From JBHJGP01 sp050331695 (GTDB lineage: Bacteria > Pseudomonadota > Alphaproteobacteria > Geminicoccales > Geminicoccaceae): DNA of 64,000 bases. Numbering within the stretch: the first letter of the stretch is position 1; the number at the start of each line of letters is the position of its first letter. Positions 31,961-40,929 of this stretch are shown in pieces. The stretch spans positions 254,016 through 318,015 of the forward strand of contig JBHJGP010000012.1 of NCBI GenBank assembly GCA_050331695.1. The letters are read 5' to 3'. Below the pieces are notes generated by a model. It was not told the origin of the DNA. It saw only the letters and a program-made list of their open reading frames with translations, and ran no database searches. The position numbers were made by a program, and so were the translations under genes.

Positions 31961-33016
31961 ATGGCCAGCATCAAGCTGCAAGGCGTGCGCAAGGATTATG
32001 GCGTTCAAACGGTCGTCAAAGACCTCGATCTAGCGGTTGAGGACAAGGAGTTTCTCGTCCTCCTGGGACCGTCGGGCTGCGGCAAGACCACGACCATGAG
32101 GATGGTCGCCGGCCTGGTCGAGCCGAGCGCCGGCACGATCGAGATCGGTGGCCGTACCATGGCGGAGGTGGAGCCTCGGGACCGTGACGTCGCCATGGTC
32201 TTTCAAAGCTATGCGCTCTATCCGAACATGACGGTCTACGAGAACATCCGCTTTCCGTTGCGGATGCGGGGTGAACCATGGGCCAACCACGACCGCCTGG
32301 TGCGCGAGGCGGCGGCGATGGTGGAGTTGGGCGACTATCTGAACCGACGGCCTAAGTTTCTTTCCGGCGGACAACGCCAGCGCGCGGCCCTGGCCCGGGC
32401 CATCGTCCGCCGTCCCCAAGCCTTCCTCATGGACGAACCCCTCTCGAACCTGGACGCTAAACTCCGGATCTCGATGCGCGCCCAGCTTAAACACGTCCAG
32501 CGAGAGCTAAAGATCACCACGATCTATGTGACCCACGATCAGGTAGAGGCCATGACGCTCGCGGATCGGACCGTGATCATGGATGGCGGCCGCATCCAGC
32601 AACTGGGCACACCGGACGAGATCTATAACGATCCGGCAAACACCTTCGTCGCCGGCTTCATCGGCGCACCGCCCATGAACCTGATCGACGGCGAGCTCCA
32701 GGACGGCACCTTTACCGGATCGCAAACCAAGGTGCCGGGACTGGCGCCTGACAGGTCCGGGTCCGCCACCCTCGGGGTCCGCTCGGAAGACGCGTCGGTC
32801 TCATCACCGGACGATGCCCACCTCAAGGGCACCCTCTACGCCTTGGAGCCGATGGGCGACATGACGCTGCTGGCGGTCGATATCGGCGGCTCGCTGGTCT
32901 CGGTTCGCGCCGACCGCGCCTTTCGCCAACCGCTCGACACGCCCATCGGTGTCCGCTTCGACACCGAACGGGTCTATCTCTTCGACGGCAAAACCGGTAA
33001 CCGTCTCCGGTTTTGA
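31961..33016 (+). CDS. Carbohydrate ABC importer, ATP-binding protein (MalK/UgpC type)
   Basis: The 351-residue protein has Walker A GPSGCGKTTT, the Q-loop VFQSYALYP, signature LSGGQRQRAALARAI, Walker B AFLMDEPLSNLDAKL, the H-loop YVTHDQVEAMTLADR, and a C-terminal TOBE/MOP domain (about 240-351) typical of CUT1 sugar importers. AAAGGG precedes the ATG by 8 bases. It is divergent from the regulator and transporter genes and heads an operon with the dehydrogenase and kinase. It should power the importer whose permeases lie at 27.3-29.1 kb. Confidence 0.92.
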   Translation: MASIKLQGVRKDYGVQTVVKDLDLAVEDKEFLVLLGPSGCGKTTTMRMVAGLVEPSAGTIEIGGRTMAEVEPRDRDVAMVFQSYALYPNMTVYENIRFPLRMRGEPWANHDRLVREAAAMVELGDYLNRRPKFLSGGQRQRAALARAIVRRPQAFLMDEPLSNLDAKLRISMRAQLKHVQRELKITTIYVTHDQVEAMTLADRTVIMDGGRIQQLGTPDEIYNDPANTFVAGFIGAPPMNLIDGELQDGTFTGSQTKVPGLAPDRSGSATLGVRSEDASVSSPDDAHLKGTLYALEPMGDMTLLAVDIGGSLVSVRADRAFRQPLDTPIGVRFDTERVYLFDGKTGNRLRF

Positions 33017-33087
33017 ACATTCATCTTGTGACTAGTACAAAAGTCCATATGTTCCATTTTGATGAGTGGTTAGGGAGGCCGACGTTC

Positions 33088-34398
33088 ATGATCGACGGTC
33101 GGTTGGGCCTGGCAGCGGCGATGGCCCGGCACGAACAGGCCCACGGCCCCATCACAATCGGTCTCGCCGGCGCCGGTCAGATGGGCACAGACATCGTCGT
33201 GCAAACCTCGTTGATGGCGGGGGTTCGGATTGGCGCGATCTGCGAGGTCCGAGGGGATTTAGCGGTGAAGGCGCTGGCGCTTTCGGGTCGCGAACCCAAT
33301 GATCTGGTCTCGACCGATGACGCTCCGACGATTGAAGACGCGGTCCGCCGGGGCAAGGTCGCGGTCACCTCCGATTTCCAAGCTCTTTGCGCCGCGGAAC
33401 CGGTCGACGTCATCATCGATGCGACGGGCAACCCCAATGTCGGCGCTCAGATCGCGCTGGCGGCCATGGCCCACGGCAAGCATGTGGTGATGCTGAACGT
33501 CGAAGCCGACATCACCATCGGCCGTCATCTGAGACGGGTGGCAAAGAAAGCCGGCGTAATCTGCACCGGCGCCGCCGGCGACGAGCCGGCCTGCACCCTC
33601 GAGTTGATCGCCTTTGCCCAAAGCCTCGGGCTCGAGATCGTCTGCGCCGGCAAGGGCAAGAACAACCCGCTCGATTTCACCGCCATGCCGGAAGATTACG
33701 AGGAGGAGGCGGCCCGGCGGGACATGAACGCCCGCATGCTGGTCGAGTTCGTCGACGGCTCCAAAACCATGATCGAGATGGTGGCCGTCGCCCAGGCGAC
33801 CGGTCTGGTCCCCGATGTACCGGGCATGCACGGGCCGCCGGCCGGTCGCGACGAACTGGCCTCCATTCTTTGCACTGAAGATGACGGTGGCGTCCTCACG
33901 AGGTCCGGTTGCGTCGATTACTCGATCGGTAAGGGCGTGGCGCCCGGCGTGTTCTGCATCGTCAAGCCAAATCACCACCGGGTCCTGGAGCGCCTGATCG
34001 ACCTCAAGGTCGGCAGCGGTCCCTGTTTCGCCCTTATGCGGCCCTATCACTTGACCAGCCTGGAAGTGCCGCTGTCCGCCGTTCGCGCCGTCCTGGACCG
34101 CCGCTCGGACCTGGAGCCGCTCCACGAAGCGGTCGCCGAATGCGCGGTGCTGGCCAAACGGGCCCTGGCCGAAGGCGAAGTCCTGGGCAAGATCGGCGAG
34201 CGTGACTACCGCGCCTGGGCTATGACCGCCGAGGAGGCCCGAAGCGCCGATGCCCTGCCCCTCGGTCTTGCCGAAGGGGCCAGGGTGACCAAGCCGGTCG
34301 AGCCCGGCGCGCTCCTCACTTACGACAATTGCGAGGCCGACCGCTCTCAGCCGATCACCCGGATCCGGGCCGAGCAGGATCTGGCGGACGCGGCGTGA
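33088..34398 (+). CDS. NAD(P)-dependent dehydrogenase with C-terminal SAF domain (homoserine dehydrogenase-like)
   Basis: The ATG at 33088 has AGGGAGG nine bases upstream; a longer frame from 33013 is possible. The 436-residue protein has an N-terminal Rossmann fold (IGLAGAGQMGTDIV, about residues 19-32), DVIIDATGNP, a catalytic-type middle domain (CAGKGKNNPLDFTAMPEDY) and a C-terminal SAF domain (about 350-436). Proteins of this kind (COG4091) occur in sugar and polyol catabolic loci, where they oxidise the imported compound or a derived acid. Here it lies between the ATPase and a PfkB kinase; substrate unknown. Confidence 0.85.
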   Translation: MIDGRLGLAAAMARHEQAHGPITIGLAGAGQMGTDIVVQTSLMAGVRIGAICEVRGDLAVKALALSGREPNDLVSTDDAPTIEDAVRRGKVAVTSDFQALCAAEPVDVIIDATGNPNVGAQIALAAMAHGKHVVMLNVEADITIGRHLRRVAKKAGVICTGAAGDEPACTLELIAFAQSLGLEIVCAGKGKNNPLDFTAMPEDYEEEAARRDMNARMLVEFVDGSKTMIEMVAVAQATGLVPDVPGMHGPPAGRDELASILCTEDDGGVLTRSGCVDYSIGKGVAPGVFCIVKPNHHRVLERLIDLKVGSGPCFALMRPYHLTSLEVPLSAVRAVLDRRSDLEPLHEAVAECAVLAKRALAEGEVLGKIGERDYRAWAMTAEEARSADALPLGLAEGARVTKPVEPGALLTYDNCEADRSQPITRIRAEQDLADAA

Positions 34399-34895
34399 GC
34401 GCGGTGGCTGCCTCGACGTTAGGTCGCTGTCGCTGATCGCGCCCGCCGGCTTGGGGCCTGAGATCAACCGCCCTTTCCTCCAGGTTTGTCCGGTCGACCT
34501 TCTTGGCATCGCTCGACGCCTGGTTGAACCTGTTGGTGACGGATCCGAAAGCCCTACCTTCGGACCTGGCGCAAGCGGTGTCGGAACGCCAGCAAGTGCA
34601 AACGCAGGCCCAGACCGACATGGCTGAGGCCCTTTTCCCCGTCGGCACACAGGTCTTCTCGATCCGGCCGAGCCTCGAACGGACAAAAATGCCCTGCCGG
34701 ATGATCGTAAGCCCTAGGCACAAAATCATTCCGGCTGGACATCGCCAAAACCTTCCGGCTGAAGTGGCTCTTCATCGCCTGAGCGATGTCGGTCACATGC
34801 TGCATTTAGATGCCACAGGCCTCACGGCGCGGCTGGTCCGGATGACGGTGAAGAGCGCCGGCTGAAAAGGCGCCGGGACGAGAGACGAAGAACCC
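34399..34895. other. 497-base gap with no convincing gene
   Basis: Short frames exist on both strands (about 34503-34865 plus and 34554-34805 minus), but none has a good ribosome site, a recognisable domain, or codon use like the neighbours. Possibly the remnant of a gene lost from the operon, or a spacer with its own promoter for the PfkB kinase. Confidence 0.4.
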
Positions 34896-35837
34896 ATGCG
34901 CTACGACTATTCCTGTATCGGCTTTTACACCTTCGATTGTCTGGGCCGACCGGTCACCCAGATTCCGCCCGGCGCTGACACCTACTTCATCGACGAGTTG
35001 ACGCTCGCCGTCTCAGGCGCCGCCGGCAGTGCCGCCATCGTCGCCGCCAAGTACGGGCTCAAGGTCCTCGCCGTGGGCGGGGTCGGCGAGGACGATATGG
35101 GCGACTGGGTGCTGCAAAAGCTCGACAGCTTCGACGTCGACACGTCGATGATGCAGCGCTGCCCGGGCGTCAGCACTTCATCCTCGATCGTCACCACCCG
35201 CCCCGACGGGGCCCGGCCGGCCCTCCACAAGAAGGGCGCCACCGGTGCCTTCCTCGTGGCCGAAGGGATGATGGACCAGGTGCTTGACGCAAAGATCCTG
35301 CACATGGGCGGCACCGGTCTCATGGACAGGATGGACGGGGCGCCGAGCGTCGGCCTCCTGAAACGCGCGAAGGAGCGTGGCGCGGTCGTCACGCTCGACG
35401 TCTTCGCGTCGACGCAGAACGACCTGCCGCTGGTTGAGGGCCTACTTCCCCACACCGATTACTTCCTGCCGTCGATCGAGGAGACGGAAGCGCTTTCGGG
35501 CTTGAGCGATCCTCGCGATCTGGCCCTCTTCTTCATCGACAAGGGTGTCGGCTGCTGCATCCTCACCATGGGTGAGAACGGCGCCTACTATCGCCATGCC
35601 GATGGCACCCATTTCAGCGTGCCGGCCTTCAAGATCCAGGTTGTGTGCACCTGCGGCTGCGGAGACTGTTTCAATGCCGGCTTCGCCGCGGGTCTGCATC
35701 TGGGCCTGGATCCGGAGACTTGCGTCCGCTTCGCCCAGGCCACGTCCGCGCAAAACGCCATGGGTCTCGGCTCTCAGGCGGTGGTAACCAGCGTCGACGC
35801 GACCTTCGATTTCATCAAGACCACGCCGACCCGATGA
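34896..35837 (+). CDS. PfkB family carbohydrate kinase with cysteine-rich active-site loop
   Basis: The 313-residue protein is a ribokinase-fold sugar kinase: GGVGEDDMGDWVLQKL near residue 60, the adenosine-side LTMGENGAYY, and the C-terminal catalytic loop. That loop, normally DTTGAGDAFNAGF, reads CTCGCGDCFNAGF (about residues 250-262): the catalytic Asp of the GxGD motif is kept but four cysteines are added. A good ribosome site (GGGACGAGAGACGAAG) precedes the ATG. It should phosphorylate the sugar, polyol or acid handled by this cluster, likely producing the ligand that the SorC regulator senses. Confidence 0.88.
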   Translation: MRYDYSCIGFYTFDCLGRPVTQIPPGADTYFIDELTLAVSGAAGSAAIVAAKYGLKVLAVGGVGEDDMGDWVLQKLDSFDVDTSMMQRCPGVSTSSSIVTTRPDGARPALHKKGATGAFLVAEGMMDQVLDAKILHMGGTGLMDRMDGAPSVGLLKRAKERGAVVTLDVFASTQNDLPLVEGLLPHTDYFLPSIEETEALSGLSDPRDLALFFIDKGVGCCILTMGENGAYYRHADGTHFSVPAFKIQVVCTCGCGDCFNAGFAAGLHLGLDPETCVRFAQATSAQNAMGLGSQAVVTSVDATFDFIKTTPTR

Positions 35838-35840
35838 CGG

Positions 35841-36344
35841 TCAGACCCGCAAAAGGATGAGGGCACCCTCGATCGAGAAAATCTCCTCGTGAACGCTGCC
35901 GGGCAGCGCCACGTGATAATCGCCGACGCCAATCTCCAGCCCCGCAACCCTTATGGCGCCTTCCAGGACCAGGCATTCCTCGGCGCGGGCATGGTCATGG
36001 CGTGGCAGGGTTGCGCCGGGGGCCAGGCGGAGAAGAAAGGTGTGCTGACCCGTCTTGGGGTCTGAGAAAAGGTCTTTTTTCTCCACGCCACCCTTAAGCT
36101 TGCGCCAGCGCCCCTCTTGGGCGCGAACGGTTCGCGTCAGGGGCGGGCCTTCCTGGTTCAGCTCCGCTTCGATCTTCTGCCATAGACGATCGGGCGGATC
36201 GTCGGGCTCGAGACCGAGGGTCAGCGATGCCAGCTCCAGAGCGAGATCGGTGGGTGTCCCATCGTCTCTCTCGAGGTCGAGCGGCTCCTCTTTGGAGGCC
36301 TCTGCTTGCTTGCCAGGTCGCACATCACGACCCCGATCTTTCAC
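35841..36344 (-). CDS. Cupin anti-sigma factor (ChrR-like) lacking the zinc-binding motif
   Basis: The start is GTG 36344, overlapping the sigma-factor stop as GTGA, which implies translational coupling. The 167-residue protein has an N-terminal helical region (about residues 1-75) and a C-terminal cupin (about 85-167) with the metal-ligand pattern HDH, EE and a later His (RHDHARAEECLVLEG, GSVHEEIF). ChrR anti-sigma factors carry an N-terminal His-x3-Cys-x2-Cys zinc motif; none is present here, so binding to the sigma factor would have to use a different N-terminal contact. Likely responds to oxidants or ligands through the cupin. Confidence 0.75.
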   Translation of the reverse strand: MKDRGRDVRPGKQAEASKEEPLDLERDDGTPTDLALELASLTLGLEPDDPPDRLWQKIEAELNQEGPPLTRTVRAQEGRWRKLKGGVEKKDLFSDPKTGQHTFLLRLAPGATLPRHDHARAEECLVLEGAIRVAGLEIGVGDYHVALPGSVHEEIFSIEGALILLRV

Positions 36345-36946
36345 CCAATCAACCCTCGAAGAACGGTGAGACCGCGACGCACCCAACTCTTGGCGGTGCC
36401 GATCGGAACATTGAGCGCCTCCGCGATTTCGGAATGACTTAATCCCTGATAGTAGGCCAAAATCAGCGCCTGGCGATATTCGGGCTTCAGGTTTGCAAGA
36501 AGCCGTTTCGTGGTCATCCGGTCGACGACCTGGCCGCTGGCGTCGGTCTCATCGATCAGATCCGGAACATCGGCTTCGAAGGTGACGAAACCACGCGCCC
36601 GCTCCATCCTCAAACGATCGATCGCCCGGTTTCTGGCGATCGCCGCGATCCAGGCAAGACCGTGGCCACGTTCGGGCTCGAACCTGGCGGCCCGCTGCCA
36701 GATCATGACGTAGACCTCCTGGGCCACGTCCTCGGCCAGATGACGGTCCCTGAGGATGGCAACCACCGCGCCGAAGACGAAGCGAGCGGTCTCATCGTAG
36801 AGAATGCGGAAGGCCCGGCGGTCGCCTCGGCCCGATGCCACCAGCATCGCCGTGATCCGCTTCTTCTTCGCATCCATGCCGGTTTTGTTCCGCGACGGAC
36901 AATAATTGTCGGTGGCAATCCCGATCTTCAGCACGGAACCCATCAT
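36341..36946 (-). CDS. ECF sigma factor paired with a cupin anti-sigma
   Basis: The 201-residue protein has ECF region 2 (about residues 45-110, with RHLAEDVAQEVYVMIWQRA and WIAAIARNRAIDRLR) and region 4 (about 140-195, with LKPEYRQALILAYYQGLSHSEIAEALNVPIGTAKSWVRRGL). It resembles the SigK/ChrR-associated ECF group. The start is uncertain: ATG 36946 or 36943 follow GAGGA, and ATG 36877 is an internal alternative. It is co-translated with the anti-sigma gene and is divergent from a DUF4331 gene, the probable target. Confidence 0.88.
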   Translation of the reverse strand: MMGSVLKIGIATDNYCPSRNKTGMDAKKKRITAMLVASGRGDRRAFRILYDETARFVFGAVVAILRDRHLAEDVAQEVYVMIWQRAARFEPERGHGLAWIAAIARNRAIDRLRMERARGFVTFEADVPDLIDETDASGQVVDRMTTKRLLANLKPEYRQALILAYYQGLSHSEIAEALNVPIGTAKSWVRRGLTVLRGLIG

Positions 36947-37216
36947 GGTTCCTCGGAAACGCTGGGACGGTGGCTCGTTTGAATGCTCAATGCTTGTCCT
37001 CCAGACATGATCAATCCACCGGCAGCAACAGGTTTACTTGATTTGTGTTTGGTGGTCCTACGCCGGGCTCACCAACCCAGATGCAGGATGTGAATTCTTT
37101 TTTCGGGATTTGTGCGTCCAAAAAGTCCGGGAGATCCGTTCTCGTCAGTGCAGCAGGGCAGAGAAGCCGTACCGCCTCGAGCGGCGCTCCCTGACGCACA
37201 GAACGAGGTTCCGCCC

Positions 37217-38692
37217 ATGTTCTCCAAGCCACCTACGGCTCTGCTCGCCGCGACCACGCTCTGCCTGGTCGCCTCGGGTCCGGCCTGGTCGTCCAGCCAT
37301 ATGGACGCGCCGCTGATCACCTTCGACGACGCCGCCAACACCACGGATGTCTACGCGTTTGTCAGCACCGACGCCGAAACCGGCATCGAATATCTTACGA
37401 CCGCTCTCTCGGTGTATCCGTTCGAAGAGCCGGGTATCGGCCCGAACACCTTTCGTTTCGATGATCGGGTGGCTTACGAGATCCACGTCGCCCTGGATGA
37501 CAATGTCGCCCGCGGCCGGTCGGACATCACCTACCGTTTCACCTTCGACACGGAGTTCGTGAACGAGGACACGATCCTTCAGCAATATCTGGGTCTGATC
37601 GATCCGAACGACACGGATGGCGGCTTTCCCACCAATCAGAACCTGCGCCAGAGCTATGAAGTGACCAAGTTCGAGCGTGGCCGCCGGGGCCGCTCGATCA
37701 CGCTCGGCAAGGGCGCCCGGGACGGCTTGATCGTGCCGGTCAACAATCAGGGACTGGTGACGCCCTTCTACAATCAGGGCGATGATGGCGACGCGCCGGC
37801 CAAGGAAGGCGTCACCACCGCCGCAGCGCTTGACCCCTATACGACGAGCGCCATCGCCCGGCTGCCGGGCCACTACATGGTCTTCGCCGGGCAGCGGGAC
37901 GATGGTTTCTACGCCGACATTCAGTCGATTTTCGACCTCGATTTCTCTTTCGGTGCCGCGACCGGAACGCCGACCAAGCCTTTCGACAGCCAGGGCGGGT
38001 TCAACGTCCACACCATCGTTCTGAACGTCCCACTCTCCGAGCTGGGCCATGCCCAATTGGCCGGCGTCTTCGCCACCACCAGCCGGTCTGATGACTTGTC
38101 GAGCAAGAGAAGAAGGCCACGCTTCCGCCAGGTGGGTCGCCAGGGCAATCCCCTGTTCGCCGAAGCCTTGATCGCCACCGGCGAGAAGGACCGCTACAAC
38201 ATGACCCTCCCGATCCGCGACGAGCGGCTGTTCGCCGAATTCGCCGAGGATCCGGAGCTGGGCCGCGTGCTCGGTGTCACCGAGATCATTCCGGGCCTGA
38301 TCCGTTCGATTTTTATCCCCGATCTGATCAAGGTCGATCTGACTACCGGTCCCGCGCGGTTGGCCGGCCAGGACGGGTTCAATCGCCTCAGCATCTTCGG
38401 TGGTGACCTCCTGCAGAGCGAATTTCAGGATCCGTTCGGCAATGGCGGGCTGATCCCCGGCGGCTGGCCGAACGGACGGCGGTTCGGTGACGATGTGGTC
38501 GATATTGCGCTGATCGCGCTGGGCGCCGGCGGCACCGATTTCGCGGCTTTCCCGTCCATCGATTTCGACGGCATCACGGCCAACGACATCACCTTCAACC
38601 AGGTGTTTCCCTATGCCGCGACGCCTTTGAACGGCCGCAATCACCCCAGTGATGGCGACCCCAACAGCCCGGTTGACGCCGGCGATTCCTAA
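37217..38692 (+). CDS. DUF4331 secreted protein
   Basis: The ATG at 37217 gives 491 residues with a Sec signal peptide (basic start, hydrophobic residues 7-20, cleavage near PAWSSSH). The mature start SHMDAPLITFDDAANTTDVYAF and later FNVHTIVLNVPLSEL are hallmarks of the DUF4331 family, extracytoplasmic beta-rich proteins of unknown function often found next to ECF sigma factors. It is divergent from an ECF sigma gene and is followed by a TPR gene after a hairpin. It lies beside a type II secretion cluster and could be a substrate; that is inference. Confidence 0.87.
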   Translation: MFSKPPTALLAATTLCLVASGPAWSSSHMDAPLITFDDAANTTDVYAFVSTDAETGIEYLTTALSVYPFEEPGIGPNTFRFDDRVAYEIHVALDDNVARGRSDITYRFTFDTEFVNEDTILQQYLGLIDPNDTDGGFPTNQNLRQSYEVTKFERGRRGRSITLGKGARDGLIVPVNNQGLVTPFYNQGDDGDAPAKEGVTTAAALDPYTTSAIARLPGHYMVFAGQRDDGFYADIQSIFDLDFSFGAATGTPTKPFDSQGGFNVHTIVLNVPLSELGHAQLAGVFATTSRSDDLSSKRRRPRFRQVGRQGNPLFAEALIATGEKDRYNMTLPIRDERLFAEFAEDPELGRVLGVTEIIPGLIRSIFIPDLIKVDLTTGPARLAGQDGFNRLSIFGGDLLQSEFQDPFGNGGLIPGGWPNGRRFGDDVVDIALIALGAGGTDFAAFPSIDFDGITANDITFNQVFPYAATPLNGRNHPSDGDPNSPVDAGDS

Positions 38693-38710
38693 CGCTTTCG
38701 ACCGATGATT

Positions 38711-38734
38711 GGACGGGTGCTTCGGCACCCGTTC
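38711..38734 (+). terminator. Hairpin with TTCG loop between the DUF4331 and TPR genes
   Basis: A ten-pair stem (core arms ACGGGTGC and GCACCCGT) with a TTCG tetraloop is followed by ATTTTA. It can act as a terminator or attenuator that lowers expression of the TPR gene relative to DUF4331. The TPR start lies 20 bases after it. Confidence 0.6.
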
Positions 38735-38753
38735 ATTTTACTGGAGAAAAGCC

Positions 38754-39827
38754 ATGCACAGGTTTTGTCTGCTCTTGATCCTGATCGCGCTCATTCCTGG
38801 CGCGCCGATGGTCGCCAAGGCCGAGCTCGACACCACCGATGCCGATCATCTTGCGGAAATCCGACGCCTGATCGATGGCGCCCGCGCCAATGATGATGGG
38901 GCGCGCCTCGCCCAGGCCAAGACCATGCTCGCAGAGATCCCGCCCTCACCCGACGGCCGGCTGCTCAGCGCCGTCATCCGCCAGATGGACCATGACTTCG
39001 CCGGCGCGCTCGAGGATCTCGACGCGGTTTTGGACGCGCGGCCGAACGATCCCCAGGCGCGGCTTTCCCGTGCCTTCGTCAACACGACCCTTGGCCGTCA
39101 TGACCAGGCCCGGGCCGACTGCCGCGCCCTGCCTATCCGGACCGGACAGCTGGTCATCGCCGCCTGCCGCGCCTGGGTCGCCAGTCTCACCGGCCGGGCT
39201 GAACCCTCCTACCAACTTCTCAATGGCTTGGTGGCTGACGGCGGCGACGCCGACCCGAATGTCCGCTCCTGGGTTCACACGATCCTCGCGGATATTGCGT
39301 CACGGCTCGGCGAGGTCGACGAAGCGGAGGCGCATTGGAACAGCGCGTTGGCACTCGGGCCCGGCCAGATCCGGACCCTTGTGGGCTACGCCGATTTCTT
39401 GATCCGTGCGGGCCGTCCCGAGGACGCCCATCGCCTGCTCGATGATCCGGACCTGGTGGCGAGCGATCACATTCTGTTTCTTCGAGCCCACGCGGCCAAG
39501 CAAGCTGGCCTCGACTACCAGGAGCCCTGGTCGATCTTGGAGGAGCGCCTGAATGAGGATCTGCTCATCGGCGAGACCGGTCACACCCGGGAACAGGGTC
39601 TCGCCATGCTCCGTATCGGCGACGATCCGGAGCTGGCTCTGGACCTCGCACAACTGAATTGGCGTGAGCAAAAAGAGCCCGTCGACGCGCGGCTGCTCCT
39701 GGAAGCGGCTCTCGCCGCCGGCGACGACGACGCGCTTCGGACCGTTCGATCCTGGTACGAGGCCACCGGCCTGGAAGACCAGGCGGTCCAAACCCTGCTT
39801 GCCGACAGCGCCCGGACGGCTTTTTAG
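38754..39827 (+). CDS. Exported TPR-repeat protein
   Basis: The ATG at 38754 (GGAGA upstream) gives 357 residues with a signal peptide (residues 1-23, ending MVAKAEL) and tetratricopeptide-like helical repeats (for example DFAGALEDLDAVLDARPNDPQARLSRAFVNTTLGRHDQA, and LGEVDEAEAHWNSALALGPGQ). Such proteins often assist assembly or secretion of a partner. The gene follows the DUF4331 gene and the two probably act together in the periplasm. Confidence 0.8.
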   Translation: MHRFCLLLILIALIPGAPMVAKAELDTTDADHLAEIRRLIDGARANDDGARLAQAKTMLAEIPPSPDGRLLSAVIRQMDHDFAGALEDLDAVLDARPNDPQARLSRAFVNTTLGRHDQARADCRALPIRTGQLVIAACRAWVASLTGRAEPSYQLLNGLVADGGDADPNVRSWVHTILADIASRLGEVDEAEAHWNSALALGPGQIRTLVGYADFLIRAGRPEDAHRLLDDPDLVASDHILFLRAHAAKQAGLDYQEPWSILEERLNEDLLIGETGHTREQGLAMLRIGDDPELALDLAQLNWREQKEPVDARLLLEAALAAGDDDALRTVRSWYEATGLEDQAVQTLLADSARTAF

Positions 39828-39835
39828 AGACGATG

Positions 39836-39869
39836 ATCCATGGACTTGTCAGAGGACAGGTCCATGGAT
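39836..39869. terminator. Strong hairpin at the convergent ends of the TPR and prepilin peptidase genes
   Basis: Arms ATCCATGGACTTGTC and GACAGGTCCATGGAT form a 15-pair stem with one G-T pair and an AGAG loop. It overlaps the last codons of the minus-strand prepilin peptidase and lies just after the TPR stop, so it probably ends transcription from both sides. It has no long T-run. Confidence 0.55.
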
Positions 39870-40421
39870 CCAAGTGAGCCAGATCCCGAGCGCCAGGAAC
39901 GGCCCGAACGGCACCGCCGAAGCGCCGTCGATCCGTTCTCCCAGACGCCAGCTCCAGGCGATCATGACGATCAGCCCGGAAAACGCTGCAATGGCCAGGA
40001 CCGACGGTAGCCCAGCCGGTCCCACCCAGATCGCACCAGCGCCGAACAGCCAGGCGTCGCCGATGCCGAGCCCATCCCGGTGGCGCAAGCGACGATAGCT
40101 CCATCCGACTAGCGCCAGGGCGGTCCAGCCCGCGACCGCGGCTACCAGGTGGAGCGGTAGCAGGCCCGGGTCGAACTGCCAGATAAACAACGCTCCCAGA
40201 GCACCCAGGAAAACGTTGAGCTCGCGAGGCAGGGTCATTGTCCGCGCATCGATGATCGACAGGATCGCTAGCAACCAACCCTGAACGATGGTCGCGAAGA
40301 GAACCGGCCAGGGCACGCTCAAACAGGCCCAGACCAAAACGCCGATCAGCGCCGCGGCAAAGGCGCCGATCGTCCCATAGCCAGCGCTTTCCGCTCTCAG
40401 CAGGAGACGGTACGCGTCCAC
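39849..40421 (-). CDS. gspO: Prepilin peptidase (GspO/A24 family), short form
   Basis: The 190-residue integral membrane protein has about seven hydrophobic segments and the two catalytic aspartates of type IV prepilin peptidases, in SIIDARTMTLPRELN (about residues 56-70) and GLGIGDAWLFG (about 116-126). It lacks the N-terminal methyltransferase domain with its zinc cysteines, as in short archaeal-type and many alphaproteobacterial forms. It would cleave the leader peptides of the pseudopilins G, H, I, J and K encoded next door. It is divergent from gspG. Confidence 0.85.
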   Translation of the reverse strand: MDAYRLLLRAESAGYGTIGAFAAALIGVLVWACLSVPWPVLFATIVQGWLLAILSIIDARTMTLPRELNVFLGALGALFIWQFDPGLLPLHLVAAVAGWTALALVGWSYRRLRHRDGLGIGDAWLFGAGAIWVGPAGLPSVLAIAAFSGLIVMIAWSWRLGERIDGASAVPFGPFLALGIWLTWIHGPVL

Positions 40422-40477
40422 GGCCGCGCGCCCATACGTAAGCTCTGGTGAGCTTGTGCCACCAAGGAGCCACGCCC

Positions 40478-40912
40478 ATGATTTGTGTTCGAAAGCGTCG
40501 CAGACCCGCGGCCGATACCGGTTTCAGCCTGATCGAGTTGCTGGTCGTGATGGGCATTCTCGCCCTGCTGGCGGGCTTCATCGGCCCTCAGGTGATCGGC
40601 TATCTGGGCCGGGCCAAGGAGCAGACCGCAGCCACCCAGATCGAAAGCCTTCGTGCCGCGCTGGACCTCTATCTCCTCGATGTCGGCCGCTATCCGGACG
40701 AGCGCCAGGGGCTGGCGCCGCTGGCCGAAAATGTCGGCAATCAGGCTGGATGGCAGGGACCCTATCTCCGCGACGGCAAACTGCCTGCTGACCCCTGGGG
40801 TAATCCTTACGGATACCGGCTGGACCAGGGCACGCGCGAGCCGGTCGTCTTTTCTCTGGGGGCCGACGGTGCCAGTGGCGGCATCGGTGAGAATGCCGAT
40901 ATTGGCCTCTAA
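40478..40912 (+). CDS. gspG: Type II secretion major pseudopilin GspG
   Basis: ATG 40478 has AAGGAG eight bases upstream and gives 144 residues. The prepilin signal TGFSLIELLVVMGILALLAGF (Glu at +5 after cleavage) is followed by GspG-specific features: QTAATQIESLRAALDLYLLDVGRYP, GWQGPYL and DPWGNPYGYRLDQG. It forms the body of the pseudopilus. It stands alone on the plus strand, converging on gspD. Confidence 0.93.
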   Translation: MICVRKRRRPAADTGFSLIELLVVMGILALLAGFIGPQVIGYLGRAKEQTAATQIESLRAALDLYLLDVGRYPDERQGLAPLAENVGNQAGWQGPYLRDGKLPADPWGNPYGYRLDQGTREPVVFSLGADGASGGIGENADIGL

Positions 40913-40929
40913 GCCCTCAGTTCGCTTTG

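Noticed and set aside
34503..34865. 120-codon frame between the dehydrogenase and kinase
   Set aside because: No ribosome site, no domain, and codon use unlike the neighbours.
37145..38728. 527-codon minus-strand open frame
   Set aside because: Shadow of the DUF4331 gene, which has a signal peptide and family motifs.
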